Shown: piece by piece, positions 1-13,200 of the stretch
Layout: every line of letters starts with the position of its first letter
Numbering within the stretch: position 1 is the stretch's first letter
Source of the DNA: Agelaius tricolor
Taxonomy: Eukaryota; Chordata; Aves; Passeriformes; Icteridae
Length of the DNA: 64,000 nucleotides
NCBI GenBank assembly: GCA_023055355.1
Contig: JALJCS010000051.1
Location: forward strand, 1,240,001-1,304,000
Direction of reading: 5' to 3'
Position numbers and translations under genes: made by a program
The notes under the pieces: model-generated
Databases searched by the model: none
What the model saw: the letters and a program-made list of their open reading frames with translations, nothing else
Told to the model about the DNA's origin: nothing

Positions 1-86
1 GGGAAGGGAGCCCTGGAGCGAGGTGGGCAGGAACCTGCTGGCCGTGGTGCCAAGGCAAGGAGCTGTGCCAGGGATGTGTGTGGTAC

Positions 87-296
87 CTGTAAGCCACAGT
101 TGATCTCCTGGGGCCTCACGGAGTAGCGGACACGTGAGATCTCCCCGGTCACCAGCACCTCGTAGGTGGGGCCTCCCTCCACGTGGCACAGCGCTGTGAC
201 ATCAGAGATGGTGTTGAGGTGGCCAGAGTAGGTGAAGGAGACCTGCTGGCTCTCACCTGGCTGCAGCACACCTGACATTGGCAGGATACTGAAAGC
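87..296 (-). CDS. HYDIN: HYDIN exon (second, inverted copy)
   Basis: A 70-codon exon on the minus strand with a polypyrimidine tract and AG acceptor just above 296 and a CAG/GTACC donor just below 87. The product has the HYDIN ASH/MSP-like pattern GVLQPGESQQVSF, then CHVEGGPTYEV and EINCGLQ. HYDIN is a very large protein of the ciliary central-pair apparatus. The exon is a whole number of codons and has no stop. It is a diverged copy of the plus-strand exon at 14,078-14,304 and keeps residues and a donor site that the other copy has lost, so this copy looks more functional. The rest of the gene would lie left of the window. Confidence 0.8.
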
Positions 297-700
297 CTGG
301 ATGGAAGACAGGAGAGATTGAGCTGTTGAGCATGGCAATGGATGCAGAAGAGCATCTTGGAGCAAACTGCAGCTGTACCTGGAGGGGCCTATTCCCCAAA
401 CACTGCCAGAATCACCCTCATCTCATCCTGCATCCATGCCACTGACCAGTGCAGGGACCATGGGGAAAATCTTCTCCCACACTCCAGGCACTGCCTGGCC
501 CCAGCTCCATTTGCTTGACAAAATGGCAGCCCAGGCACTGCCTGGATGGCTCTGCCTGGGAGAGGGAACAGCACCAGGGAGCTGCATCCCTCTGGCATCA
601 CACTGACACCCACAGCAGCACAGCAGGGTGGAATTCTGCTGCAGCAAGAACGACTTTTGGTTTAAGTCTGAGAACATTGGGATGCTCTGTGACCTTTATG
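297..700 (-). repeat. Inverted copy of HYDIN intron sequence
   Basis: Read on the minus strand, 297-480 matches 13,870-14,077 and 490-660 matches 9,661-9,843 of the plus strand. The two matching blocks are adjacent here but about 4 kb apart in the plus-strand copy. This shows an inverted local duplication followed by a deletion in one copy or an insertion in the other. Confidence 0.75.
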
Positions 701-1043
701 TGCATCCCCCAAGCAGCTCAGTGGGAGGAAAAGCCAGCTGAGGTGGTCGGTGGATTCTCCCTCAGTTTTGGCAGAGGCTTTGAGCCAGGAGGTTTCTCAG
801 GAGGGATGTTAGCTTTGGAAACCTCTCCTGAGCTTGCAAGTGTGGGGTGAAACTCCCTGCTGTGCCAGTGAACAACAAGTTATCCTCTGATCCTTGTGGG
901 ACCCTCGTGGCTTGGCTCAGCCTTTGCTGGGGAGCTGCTGCTGCTCCTCCCCAAGTGCTTTGCTCTCCTGCACTCCCACTTCTCTCTGCAAATCTGTGGC
1001 TTATTAAATGATCAGCTGGCCTTGTCTCTCCCTGGGGCTGCAG

Positions 1044-1236
1044 GCAGTGTCGTTTGCTGCACCCATCGGGTGAGGAGTGGCTGGAAAACTTCACGGAGGA
1101 GAAAGAAGTAGAGAAGGTGCAGGGCTTTTCTGAAGATCACACTGCCCTCCTGAGAAGCAGGGTCCAGGAGAAGAAGGCAAAGGTGCAAGATGACCCCCTG
1201 CTGTTCGCCAGTGAAAATTTTTTCATTGAGCCATTG
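1044..1236 (+). CDS. HYDIN: HYDIN exon, linker before an ASH domain
   Basis: Acceptor CTGCAG ends at 1,043 and donor GTAAGT begins at 1,237. It encodes the charged stretch GEEWLENFTEEKEVEKVQ and ends SENFFIEPL, typical of HYDIN. First exon of the plus-strand copy seen here; phase 1 in, phase 0 out. Confidence 0.78.
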
Positions 1237-4200
1237 GTAAGTGACACCGGAGAACCTCATTTTCTTCCTCTTCCTCTTCCTCCTCCCAAGCACCCTTCCC
1301 CCAGCTGCAGTCACTGGGCAGATCCTCAGCTGGCCCCATGTGCTGGCAGGGAGGACGTGGAGTTTCTGGAGCGGCTGCAGAGCTCCCTGCTCAAAGCATT
1401 TGTGCCCTGCAGGCTCAAGGCAGGGCTGGGAGCCTGACACAGCCCAGCTCTGCTGCCAGGCTGGAGCTCAAGGCCCTGTGTGCGTGTCCTTGCAGTGTCA
1501 CAGGGAGCAGTTCCTGTAGGCAGGGGCTCCCCCCACACGTGGGGCTCAGCAGAGGCTGTTGGAGCACTGCCAGCTCACACACTGACCTGAAGCTTGCAAT
1601 GGTTCCCTGGCAAAAGGAGGCCAAATTCAGCCCAAGGTTAATGACAGAAATGCCAATCCCCTCCTGTAACCATGCCTTGCACTATTGCTGAGTGTCCCTT
1701 CCAGTGTCATCCTTGTGTGAGCCTGGACACAAGGGTGCAAGGCTGAAATGGGCCTTTGGAGTTCTCCTGCACACAGGGACACAAAACCTTTTCCTTTTCT
1801 GGTGATGCAAGCAAACTGCCACGTGCTCCCATCAGCCAGAGCCCTGATTCTGAGTACTGGCATTGGGAGAGATGATGAATGCCTGGTGTCTGCACGGAGC
1901 AAAATCCCTTCTCATCTTGCAGTAAAGCCCAGAATAATCCCAACCTCTGCTTTCTTTCAAAATAGCTTTACTAATATCTGTAGTTGTCTCTTCTTGGTTA
2001 CTCCTGTGGCCCATCTAAGGCCAAGAGCCACCAGTGCACAGTGGCACTTAGATCCCATGGAGCTGACAGCAGCATGATGGGACCAAGAGCTTGTGTCAGA
2101 GCAGCAGGAATATTGTGGAGAGTGGCAGCTGATCAGCTGAGCATTGAGAGCTTCCAGCGCTGTGTTGAGCTGGGTTTGGAGGCTTTCCTTGGCTGCTTGT
2201 GTTGTTCACTCATCATTGATGCTCAATCAAGGCTTACAGGCCTGTGGTTGGAAACAAGAAATGTGGAGTTTGAAGAGCAATGCTTTGCTGTCTCTTTCTG
2301 TTGTAGGAGGGAGAAATTGGGCCGAATTGTTCGGCTGAAATCACGGTGACCTTCAAAGCCCTGGAAGCACTGGAGTATCAAAGTGTGGCTTACTGCCATG
2401 TCTCAGGTGCAGCTCCTTTGCCCTGCTCCTGTCCCCCTCAGTGAAGCCATGGTGCAAGCCTGAGCCCACTGGGCTCCCATGGAAGTGCTGGGAAGAGTCC
2501 CTGGTCAGCAGGGCAGTGCTGGCACATCCCCCCTGGCCCTGCAGCCTCCAGGGAGTCTCCTGTGCAAGGCCAGGGCTCAGAATGCTGGCTCTGCCTTACT
2601 GATCCCAGAACAGCCCAGGCAGTGCAGGGAGAGGTTTTCATGCCACGGCTTTGCCAGCATTTCCTCAAAGGCCAGAGAGCTCCAGAGCAGAACAGATTTA
2701 GTGAACAAGCACTAAGCCCCTGCAGGCCCCTGGCCTCCAGGATGGGTCCATTTGCCATGGATCCATCATCAGGTGGGAGGAGCTGAGTTAGAAATGTGCT
2801 CCCTGGCCCTGGATCACCTCCCAGTGCCCAGACAGCAGCAGAGCAGAGGTGGCTGAGCCCCACTGAGCACAGGGTGTTTGTAGAAGGAGCACCCTTGGCC
2901 AGCAGCTGCTTCTCTGCCCGTGTGGGAGTTGTCCCCTTGCAGCTCTCACTCTGTGGAAACAGAACACAGTGCTGAGTGTCAGAAGGGGAGCACTTGGGCA
3001 ACAAAGGCCTGTGCTCCTGGCCCAGGTAGTTTGGTAATTGCCAAACTCATCATGAGCTTTTGTGCCTGCACTGAATGGATTTCAAAGCTCCTCTAGGTGC
3101 ACGGGAAGGAAACCACAGAATCACAGTATGATGAGGGTGGGGTGGACCTTAAAGATCATCTAGTGCCAAGGCCCCTGCCATGGGCAGGGACACCTCCCCC
3201 TAGACCAGGTAGCTCCAAGCATGAGTGCATCCAGCTCAGAGTCAGGGACTAGCACTGAGGCAGCCTGGAAAATCCAGTGTGACAGAGGGAATGATTGTAC
3301 TGCAATGGACATCTCTCCCCAGGCCGTGAGATCAGGCTGCCCCTGTGCCTCAGAGGGGAAGGCCAAGGACCCCTGGTTGAACTCAGCTCTCCTACGCTGA
3401 ACCTTGGGAATGTTTTTGTCTACACCCCCTATGTCTATGAGGTGAGCAGCAGGGCTTGGGATGGATCCTGATGGCTCCTGAGGCAGCAGCAAGCCTGGTG
3501 GAGCTGTGGAATTGCTGCCAACCTGGGCAGCTGTGAGCAGGGAATATTTGATGTACTGCTCAAACCTGGGGGGTCAGAAACGTGTGTCTGTTGTTCCTGA
3601 AGCCCCAGTCCCTGCTTTTGGGCAGCCTTCCTTAGGGATCAGCTGGGAGGCTTCCTGCAAAACAACCCCTTGCCACATGAAACCAACACTGGGTCAAAAA
3701 GCTGCATGTTCAGAGGCTTTTGTGGCAGTGCCAGACACAAGGCACCTTTGGACTGGGCTCTGCAGAAGCAGCTGCAACAAACTGGCTGCCTTTGAGCTTC
3801 AGCCCACTGCAAACAGCTTCCAGTCAAGTGTCCCTGCTTATTGCTGAAGTCACAGGAAATCCATCCAGCCTCCTGGCTCAGTGCTGGCCATTGCAAAGGG
3901 CTTGGGAGTTCTCTCCCTTGCTGACCAGTCCCTCACCACACTTCAGCCTTGGTGAATCTCTGGCTCTGGAAGGAGAAAAGTGTTCCTGGGAATAAAGCAA
4001 AGGATTTTTCTACCTATTTGCCTCCCCCCCAATAATGTCAAGTTTGCAAAAAATTCATGAGAGAGCAACTGAAAGAGGTAGAAAATGAGGCACTACATCA
4101 TGCCAGACACTTTCAAAAGCGCAGCTGGGGAAGGGAAAGACACGCTGAGTTTTCTTACCAAAGGATGGTGCTGTCTGTACATTTTGATGCTGATGCCTCA

Positions 4201-7200
4201 TTCTCAATGAATTGTTTCCATGGTATGGGAAAGGTGAATGAGTAGATGGTGCTGTTGGAGCTGTGCTCACTGGGGCAGCAGCAGCTCTGGGGTGATTCAC
4301 TCCGCAGCTGCAATCACCCCACTCAGGGCTCTCAGGGCCAGCTCCCCATGAGCTTGGTGATGCTGAGCAGAGGTGCACTGCTCTGTGTCCATGGGATAAG
4401 CCCAGGGTGACTGCAGGTCTGTGGAGTTGCCACTGCTCTGCATGAAAACCCAAAGGCAGAACTTGTCCTGTTGTATCTTTTGACTTCTGCCATTCAGCAG
4501 CACAAAGCATCTTCTGCCTTTGCTGGGTGTTCATTGCATCATTAGACAATAACTCACAAGAAGGGAAGGTTCCACCTGTATTTCCATTTTGCTTTCTTGC
4601 TTCTGCAGGTGGAACTGATTAACCAAGGAGCTCTTGATGCTCCCTTCACCTATATCCCTTCAACCACAAATGTGGACTTCTGCTTCATGGTTGAGCCTGA
4701 GCGGGGCATGATTGCACCAGGTGGGACCCAGACTGTTCAGATCTCCTTCCATACCACCGTGCTGGGGAGCTTTGAGGAAAAATTCCAGTTCAGTGTGGCT
4801 GGATCTCCTACACCTGTGATCCTGACCATCAGGTAAGGACTCTGGGAGCTTGGTGGGCACATCTGTAGCTGTCTCTGGGACATCCCCCACCTACCTCATT
4901 TTGGGGTTGAGCAGAGAAAAAAGGTGATGCCTGAGGTCTTAATCTCTGCTGTGATCCTGGCATTGCCTTAGTGTCAGGATGCCTCCTGCCCTGTGTGGTA
5001 CCCAGGAGCTGCAATGACTCCTCCCTGCAGGGATCTCCCTCTGCCTTGGGCCATGGCAGGCAGTGGGATGGAGCAGCTCTGGGCAGCAGCTGCTCTGGGA
5101 TGTCCCACCTGAACACCCAGCAAGGCCCCCAGGGCTTTGCAGATGGGCCAGCCTGGGGGATTCTGCCCCAGCAGCAGTGTTTTTAAAAACTTCCATTAAT
5201 AATCCATGCCAGATGGGCAGCAGCAGCCTCAGCTCCCCTCTCATGGCCATGCTGTGGGGGACAAGCTGTGCTCCCAGCTCCTGTGCACAGAGTGCTCTGG
5301 TGCCTCCTTTGCACAGCCAGCAAAGGGCTGATGTGGGAGTCAGGAACTGTGCAGCAGGAACTGTGCCAAGGACTGGGGTACCATCCCATGGGCTGGTGCC
5401 ATGGCAGGAGACAATCCTGGCCCAGCCAAAGGGAGAAGGGCTGATCACAGGGGAGGCAGAGCTCAGTCCTCAGCACCACAGCAGTGTGAGGCCTTGTCCC
5501 TGCCAGCCTGAGCCATGTGCTGCTGGGATAATGGAGTGGAAGCAGGAGAGCTGATGCTGGCTGCTCTGCAGCTTTGGAGCTGGGCTCCTGCTGTTGGGGG
5601 GCACTGGCTCAAGGCAGTAAAGAAATGAAAGCAATCTGCACTTGATTGTACCAATAAGATAAGGGAGATGGATAAAAAGGAACAAGGAAGTTATTATTTG
5701 GCAAGAGAAAAGTGATGAGTAGGTCTGCCCATAGTGGAGAAACAATTATGCTGGCTTTGTTTTTGGAGGAAAAGTGCTGCTTTTTTAGTTTGGAAATCAA
5801 GAGGGAACATTTCACCAGTCCTTTCCTCTAGGATTCACCTGTCCCCTGGGTAGAACTGTTGCTGCTCTTTTCAGAGGATGTTTGGGGCTCCCCTGGATTC
5901 ATGTCTCAGAACTGTGTCTGTAATGACTGTGTGGGTCAAACTCTCCTGAGAAAGCTCCTCCATGGGAACAGCAGTTGCAGCTAAGAAGGAGCAAAGCAGG
6001 GAACCTGTGGCTGGAAAGGCTGGTTACAGAAGTTTGTGGGGACACCTTGATGTCCATCCCATTGCAGCTGGGGAAACTGAGGCACGGAGCCATGTCTGGG
6101 TGTGTGTTCAGGGTCCTTCATGGGACCCCCAGCATCCCAGGGGCTTCTCCTGCCTGCCCATCAGTGGCTGTTGGCTGCTGGCCACTTGGCTTGAGCTGCC
6201 TCCTGTGCACAGGGCCCTGTGCTGAGCACACGGTGCTGTGTTGGTTGGAAACCCAGGGTGCCCTGAGCCCAGGTTTTGTGCCCCGAGCCACGACAGCCGG
6301 ACCTTTGCAATGCCTTTAACCGAGCCCTTTCCTGCTCTGTCCTCGGCCTCCAGGGGCAGCGTCACTGGACCGAATTTACACTTCGACCTCCCTGAGCTCG
6401 ACTTCGGGGACATCTCCTTTGGTGAGTGTTGCCTGGGCTGGGACACAGCGTCAGGGATCTGTGCCTTCCAACAGAAAAGCATCCCTCACTCCTGGTCTGC
6501 CCCAGCAGCCTCTTCAGGCTGTGAACTGCTGCTGCCTCAGGGGGCATTTTGCCATTGTGAGATCAAATAGAACCAAGGAATAGAAAGGCAGTATTTTCTA
6601 GTGTCTCTGTCCTGCTTTAAAAGACAGATCCCCACCATGTGTGGCGGTATCTCTGGCTTTGCAGGATGGAAAGCAAATCTCAGAGCCAAAGTGGGGATCC
6701 CCTTGCAGGTACAATCACAGTGAGCAGCATGGCTGTGATGTCCCTGTTTGTTGGGTGAGGTGGGACATGGTTCCTAATTGCTAATCTCAAACCAAGGCTG
6801 GGGTTTGCCCCCAGTTGAGTGGACTCTGAGCTGTCACGTGCTCAGTCTGTTTGGCCCAAACCAAGAGATGCTTTAAGGGTCCTGCAGAGAGAAACTGCAT
6901 TAAGGTGCATCACATTCTAGTTCCTGATTCCATCCTCATTTTCTTTTGCTGTAGCTTCTTCTCAATGACAACTCACTGTTTATGTATCGTGAAAACAGTG
7001 GGAATGTTGGCAGACTTACCAGGGAATTTGACAGCTTGAATTCTCAGAGTAAATGCTGGGTCTGGGTGCACACTCATCACTGAGAGATAACTGGTGCTGG
7101 TTTGGGGCAGGGGAGGGAGCTCCTTCCCCTCCCAAAGAGAGAAGCTTGCAGTGTTCAGCAGGGCTAGGAGTGGGCATTTTCAAGGCTGCAGTCTGGAATC

Positions 7201-10200
7201 AGTGTCAAAGGGAACTCAGTGATGATTAATTCCTCATGCAGCTTCTCGGTGAGCTGTAGTTCAGAAAATAAAGAGCTCAACTCCAATCTCACTTTTATCC
7301 TGGCAGGATATTCCCACCAGGATCATGCCATAATGGGTGCCTGAATGGATATTTGTGTCCTTTCCTAGGCTTTCCCTATACCCAGAGATGTCGCCTCACC
7401 AACTGCTCCATGGTGCCCGTGACATTCAAGCTCCGCATGTCGGACGATGGCACGCAGCCGGCTGTTGACAGCCTTGATCAAATCCGCAAAGAAGGTGACC
7501 CATCCTGGAGGAAGGGAATTCATTTCTATGTGGAGCCAAGGGAGTTCACCATGAATCCCAGCCAAGGAACCATCCTCCCCCAGGGACACCAGGACATTGA
7601 GGTATGGGAAGAATCCAGCCGTAGATGCTTCAGCACCAGGGCTGAAGCTTCACTGGAGTGTGGGAGGGCTTTAGCTCTGGTGCCAGCTTTGAGCATCGTG
7701 GGAGTGAGAGATCTGCACTGCTGGGAGGCCTCTGCTAGCTGGCTTAGCCGGGATGTTCCTCAAGGAGCACTGGTTTGTTTCCAAAATCCTACACTGAGAT
7801 CAATACCATATGGTCAAGTCCTGAAGCCATTCTTTTGCTTTTGAGAGCGATTTCTTTGATTGCAAGTGGGCAGAGCAAGGATGAAGGCAGAAGGTGGCTG
7901 TCAGAGAGATGTCATTGTATAAAGCAGTTAGCTTTTCTTCTTGGTCTCATTTTCCCTCTCCTGAGGAGCAGAAAAATTTGTGTTCACTGCAGGGATCTCC
8001 AGTGGAGACAAAAACCTCTGCAGCCATGTGTTGCGGTTCAAATTGATTTTATCGATTCCTTGTTCTGTTGTACACCCATGTTCTCCCTGAGTTGGCTCAC
8101 GCCTGTGTTTTACCCTCCCTCAATGCTGTCCCTCATGCCGTTCCCTGCCCCTTGTTCCAGCTCTTTTCCCTGCCTGTCTAGGCAACCCAGCCCCTTTTGT
8201 TCCCAAACCTTCTTTGCCACTTGAACCTCGGGCCAATCCCTGATTGCAATACCCCTTTGGAATTCCCCTATTCTTGGAGACCCCATTGGCCATGTGACCC
8301 ATCCTCTTTACCCTCCTACCCCCAGTGGTCCCAGACACTTGATGTAATCCCCTCACTCCTCCCCTGAGGATTCCCTATTGATTTGCTGTTTGTATCCACC
8401 CCCTGATTTGTATTTTTACAAAAGCCCTGGCACAGGAGTGTCCAGGGCTCTTGTGCCTCTGATTCCTTTATTTGGAATAAACCCTTCCTTGTGGAACTTC
8501 AAGACAGAGAGCCTCCTCCTTTCTCCTCTGCCTGGTCCCTGTGGTGGCTTGTCTCTTGCGCTGTACAGCAAGTGGCTCTGAGGGCTCTGCCTCTGGTAAA
8601 TGCCCACCCTGGGGCAGTTCCCCACTCCTGGCGTGGTGCCGGAGTTCTAAGAGCCAGCCCAGGCTCTGGGTACCATGGCAGCCATGAACTGCCCAGCACC
8701 TGCTGGGCCACACTTTGCCCTCAGCCTTCTGCTGTAAAGCTGAACTCATTGTGTTCAAGTCAGATTTCCACTGCATTTATGTCATTGTAGTCAGATGAGA
8801 AATTGGCCCCTTAATTTGAATACAGTGGTGTGTAGAGCTTTAGTCTAATGTTTTAATGAAGCTGACCGATGCTGTGATAGCAAGGTGTGTTTAACAAATC
8901 TGCTATTGCCAGAAGGCTTTTGTTACTCTGAGACTGTGCTCTACACATGGACCAGCAGAAGAATTAAAGCCAAATCCTTCCTCAAGAACTGGAGGATGTC
9001 ACATGTGGGTAATGAGCTTTTGTAAGGAAGAATTTACTGTTCTTTTTTCTACCAGGTGACCCTGTGTTCCAACACCGTGATGGAATTCTACAGGAGATTG
9101 CTGGTGGACCTGGAGGGTTTTGGTGAGGGAGTGGCATCAGTGGTCATCACAGCCAGGTACCAGCCCTTCCTGGCCTCCCCCAGGCACCGCCTTGCACAGG
9201 CTTTGCTGGCTGCAGCTGCCAAGGAGAAGAGCTGCTGAATGGCCTCATGTTGTGCCAGCTGGACATGAGAACAGCAGTGCTTGGGCAGCAGCCTGTGGTG
9301 AAAAGCACCCCTGCTCACAGCCCAGCACAGTCCTGTCCCTTTTCTAAAGGGACCAGGAATGGTATCATTGATTGGCCTGGGTTTTGGTGCTTGAGGTGGA
9401 ACAAATTTCCCGAGGGCCTCCTCTCCTTCTTCCTACAAGAGATGGAGTTGTGCTGGTTGTGACCACCCTGCATTGGTTTGGGACACACCAGGCAGCCTGC
9501 TGAGAGTCAGGGTCTGGTTCTGTTCATGAGGGCACATGACAGGGGAAAGTGGCTCCCAGCAAGAGTGGGGAGGGCAAGGTCTTATGAGGGGAAAGCAGCC
9601 TTGATGTGGCAGGTCAGCTCCAGTTTTTCTCCTTCCCTGTGCTTCCCATTTTGAGCTTTAATGTTCTCAGACTTAAACCAAAAGTCGTTCTTGCTGCAGC
9701 AGAATTCCACCCTGCTGTGCTGCTGTGGGTGTCAGTGTGATGCCAGAGGGATGCAGCTCCCTGGTGCTGTTCCCTCTCCCAGGCAGAGCCATCCAGGCAG
9801 TGCCTGGGCTGCCATTTTGTCAAGCAAATGGAGCTGGGGCCAGGCAGGGCCTGGAGCTGTGCAGTGAAGGAGCCAGGGAGCTGCAGGGCCTGGGAGGGGG
9901 TGGCTGATCAGCCCCTCTGTGGGGCAGCTGCTGTCTCGTGCCCTCCAGGGCTGGGGCAAAGAGCTGAGTTCTCAGGCAGGGCAACAGCACCATGGCAGAG
10001 AAGGGAGTCATTTTTACTGAGACACTGGAGTTGTGTGTTCCTTGAGCCTTAGTGAGCCCTGATCCTTGTTGGGATGGCTCCCCCAGAGCTCGTGGGTTAC
10101 TGGGACTGTTCCAGGAGTCCTTGCAAGCCTTCTTGGGTAAAGCAGGGGCTGAGGCAGCTGTGGGGCAAAGTGCTCTGCCTGGGGCACTGGGCAGCCTCTG

Positions 10201-13200
10201 GGTGCTGCCTCTCAGGGTTTGCCCCTCCTTAACAAGACATGTTGGAATGGGAAGAGGTAGAAGACAATTTATCCCTGTAGGGCTGTTCAATGTGCATTTG
10301 ACAGTGACCAATGTGTTCTGCTCCATTGCACAATCTTTGGGGGGAAACGTTCTCCATTCTCTCAGTATCTCTGATTGCCCTGGGGTCATCTCTCTGCCCA
10401 GATGTCTCGTTCCTGAGCTCCAAGTGTCCTCCCCAGTCGTGCTGTACGATGAGTGCCACCTGAAGGTGCCATATGAGAGGAAGATCATCATTAGGAATCC
10501 CAGCCACCTTCCTGGCTGCTACGGGCTCATTCCCCAGGTTTGGCATCACATCCACCTCCTTCTGTCAAATATTACTGAGGAGATTATTAGGGGAAAAAAG
10601 GGTTTGGATAAGAACTGGTTTCTATTCAGTCTTATGGATCTGCTGAGAGCAGTATCCTACCCGACTGTAAACTTTAGGAGGCAGTTGAAGCTCCTGAGGA
10701 AACAGTTGATGTTCTGGTCTTCAGGGTGTTTTCATGTGGGAGATCTTAGAGGGTTGTGAAAAGCTGCTGCATCCACAGACACCAATGCCTGTGCTGGCAG
10801 CCTCCTTGCAGGTTCCCCTGGGAGTGCTAAGCCTACAATTCTTGCATCTTGTGTGTGCCTTTTACCTTTGTGCTGGGGAGTTTGAAACGTGTGTGTAAGT
10901 TGCTGTTGCGGTGGATGTTAAGGAGTCTAAAGTTTCTCCAGAGGTGCCTCTGAAGTTGCATTTCATTCTGTCCCTTCCAGAAACGCAAGGAGGACTCTGC
11001 TGTGCTCTACTCCAGCCCCAAGCCCTGTGGGATTGTGCAGCCCCAGAGCACAGCAGAGATCCCAGTTGTGGTGGAAGTGCAGGCCCTGGGCACTCATCGC
11101 ACCAACGTTGTCATCGGCGTGTTCGGGGATGAGAGAAACCCACTGGTGAGGGCAAGGGGAGATGTGAGCCTGTGTGCAGCTGCTCCTGGCAGGGTGCACA
11201 GGGACAGGGATTCTGCCGGGGAAAACAGGCCCAGGCTGCTGGGGAGAAGGACAGGAGGGATGGGGGGCACAAACAGCTCCTGCCTTAGAGGTGGCAATCT
11301 CAGGGTCTGACACAGAATGGAGTTCGGCTAAGCTGGAATCCAGGGGCATTTGAGTTCATTCTTCTTTCAAATGCTGTTAACTTTGGAAACATCTGTTTGA
11401 AAATGTCATCCCTCTGAGCACAAAAGAGGACGTCAGAAGACTTCTGGGAACCTTGAGTTTCTGTAAAAGAAAGGAAAGCTGGCATTTGAAGGCTGGTTGC
11501 AAGGACTGAAACTTCTATTAAAACATATGGAAATGGCAATGCCAAATTCCCTGGATGGCACCAGACATCGGAACCTGGGCCATTGTGGCACTGCATGTAA
11601 ATCAGTGAACAGGAAGGACAGGCAATGCAGGCTGCGCCAGGGAGCCTGAAGTTTGATAAAACAGTTGCTTTCAACTATCAGGCTGCTTCCCTTAAAGAGG
11701 AGGGTTTCTCCCCACCAGAAGGACCAGTTGTTTAACTGTCAGCCTGGTCTTAACTAGAGATTTCTTGCAAAGGTAAAAGCTTTGGGCCAATAATTTTTAA
11801 TTGGAAAGGTTCTCTTACCTTAATCCTTTTTGATTTGGAGGTGAACATGTAATTTTCTTTTTCCCCAAAAGCCCAGCATTTCAGCTGGAGAGTGGTCGCT
11901 GTCCCTAAAGAAATAACTTGAGCAAGGTTGAGCTGTTGAAGGTTTTTTAGGTTTCCCTGTTGTGGTTTGTTTTGTGGTTTTTTTTTTTTAAATCTTTCTT
12001 GCTTGCTTCCTGGAACAGAGAGCACAACTACGGAGCTCAGGACAGCTGGCAGAAATCTCCCCAAGCCCAAGGCTGGCAGAGCTTGGCAGGATCCCAGCAC
12101 CACAGCCTGTGTATGTATGGATGGATGGATGGATGGGGAATGCGACCTGAGTCGCCTGGGAGTGTTGGGAAATGTCAACCAACCCCCAGCAGTGTCAGGG
12201 GAACATTCCTGATAAATCCCTGGTGGAGCTGCAGAGTTTCTGGCCTTGGGCACTGGGGGGGCTCTGCTGGCTGGGCACTGGCTGGGTCTGCCCCTCAGTG
12301 CCTCAGATCTCACCTTTTTGCTGCCTTCTCTGTCTTTCCCTCTCCCACTGTGCTTTTTGCATCCCCACCAGGTGTTCATGCCTGTCCTCTGTAGTTGCTC
12401 AATGCAAGCAGTTGCAGCTGCTGCAGCAGCTCAGTGTCATCCCTGGGCTGCCTTTAGAACAGACCTGCTCCAGCCTGGATTGGGAAGGGCTGGATCAAAC
12501 CATTTCTCAGGTCAACGTGCCAGCACCCACCCAGGGGCTGCATCCTGGCCAGGAGCTGCTCGTGCAGGTGTCCCTCCCTCCCACTGCAGGTCCCTGTTCA
12601 TAGTTGTGTTCTTTTCCAGATGTGAGCCTTACTCATCTAAATTCCAACCCCAACCACCAAAGGGGAAGAGACCCAGTTTGGATTCCTCGGCATCTCTAAG
12701 GAGACGCTTCAGGATTAGAAATGTGGAGGAGGCAGCCAGAGCCCTGAAAGAATCGTGGGGTTTTGCCCAATCTCCAGGAGCAGAGGTAGATTTTCTTGTA
12801 CCCCTACTGCTTGTGCTGCCTCCCCAGCCTGCCAGCACCAAGTCCTGCTTGTGCTGAGCTCCCTTTTTGCTGCCCTGCTGTGCTGTGCTGACAGTGGGCT
12901 GGGCAGCAGGGCCAGTGGCTGGGTATGGGCTGTGTGGGAGGGAGAAATAGGAGAGTTTTCCTTGGAGAAGCTGACTCAGATCCTACAGGCCTGTGCTGAG
13001 TGGGGGATTTTTTTTTGTCTGGTTTTCTTCCCAAAGTAAGATGAGGCTTTTCTCTGCATCATCATGGTAAGACCTCCAGCTTCCTTCCCAGAGCAAGCTG
13101 GGATGATCCTGATCTCCATGGAGCCTCTTCCCAAGGCAGCCAGACTCCCTGTTTGCAGGGCTCTGCTTTCACCCAGAGCTGCTATTGCACTGCTGGCCCT

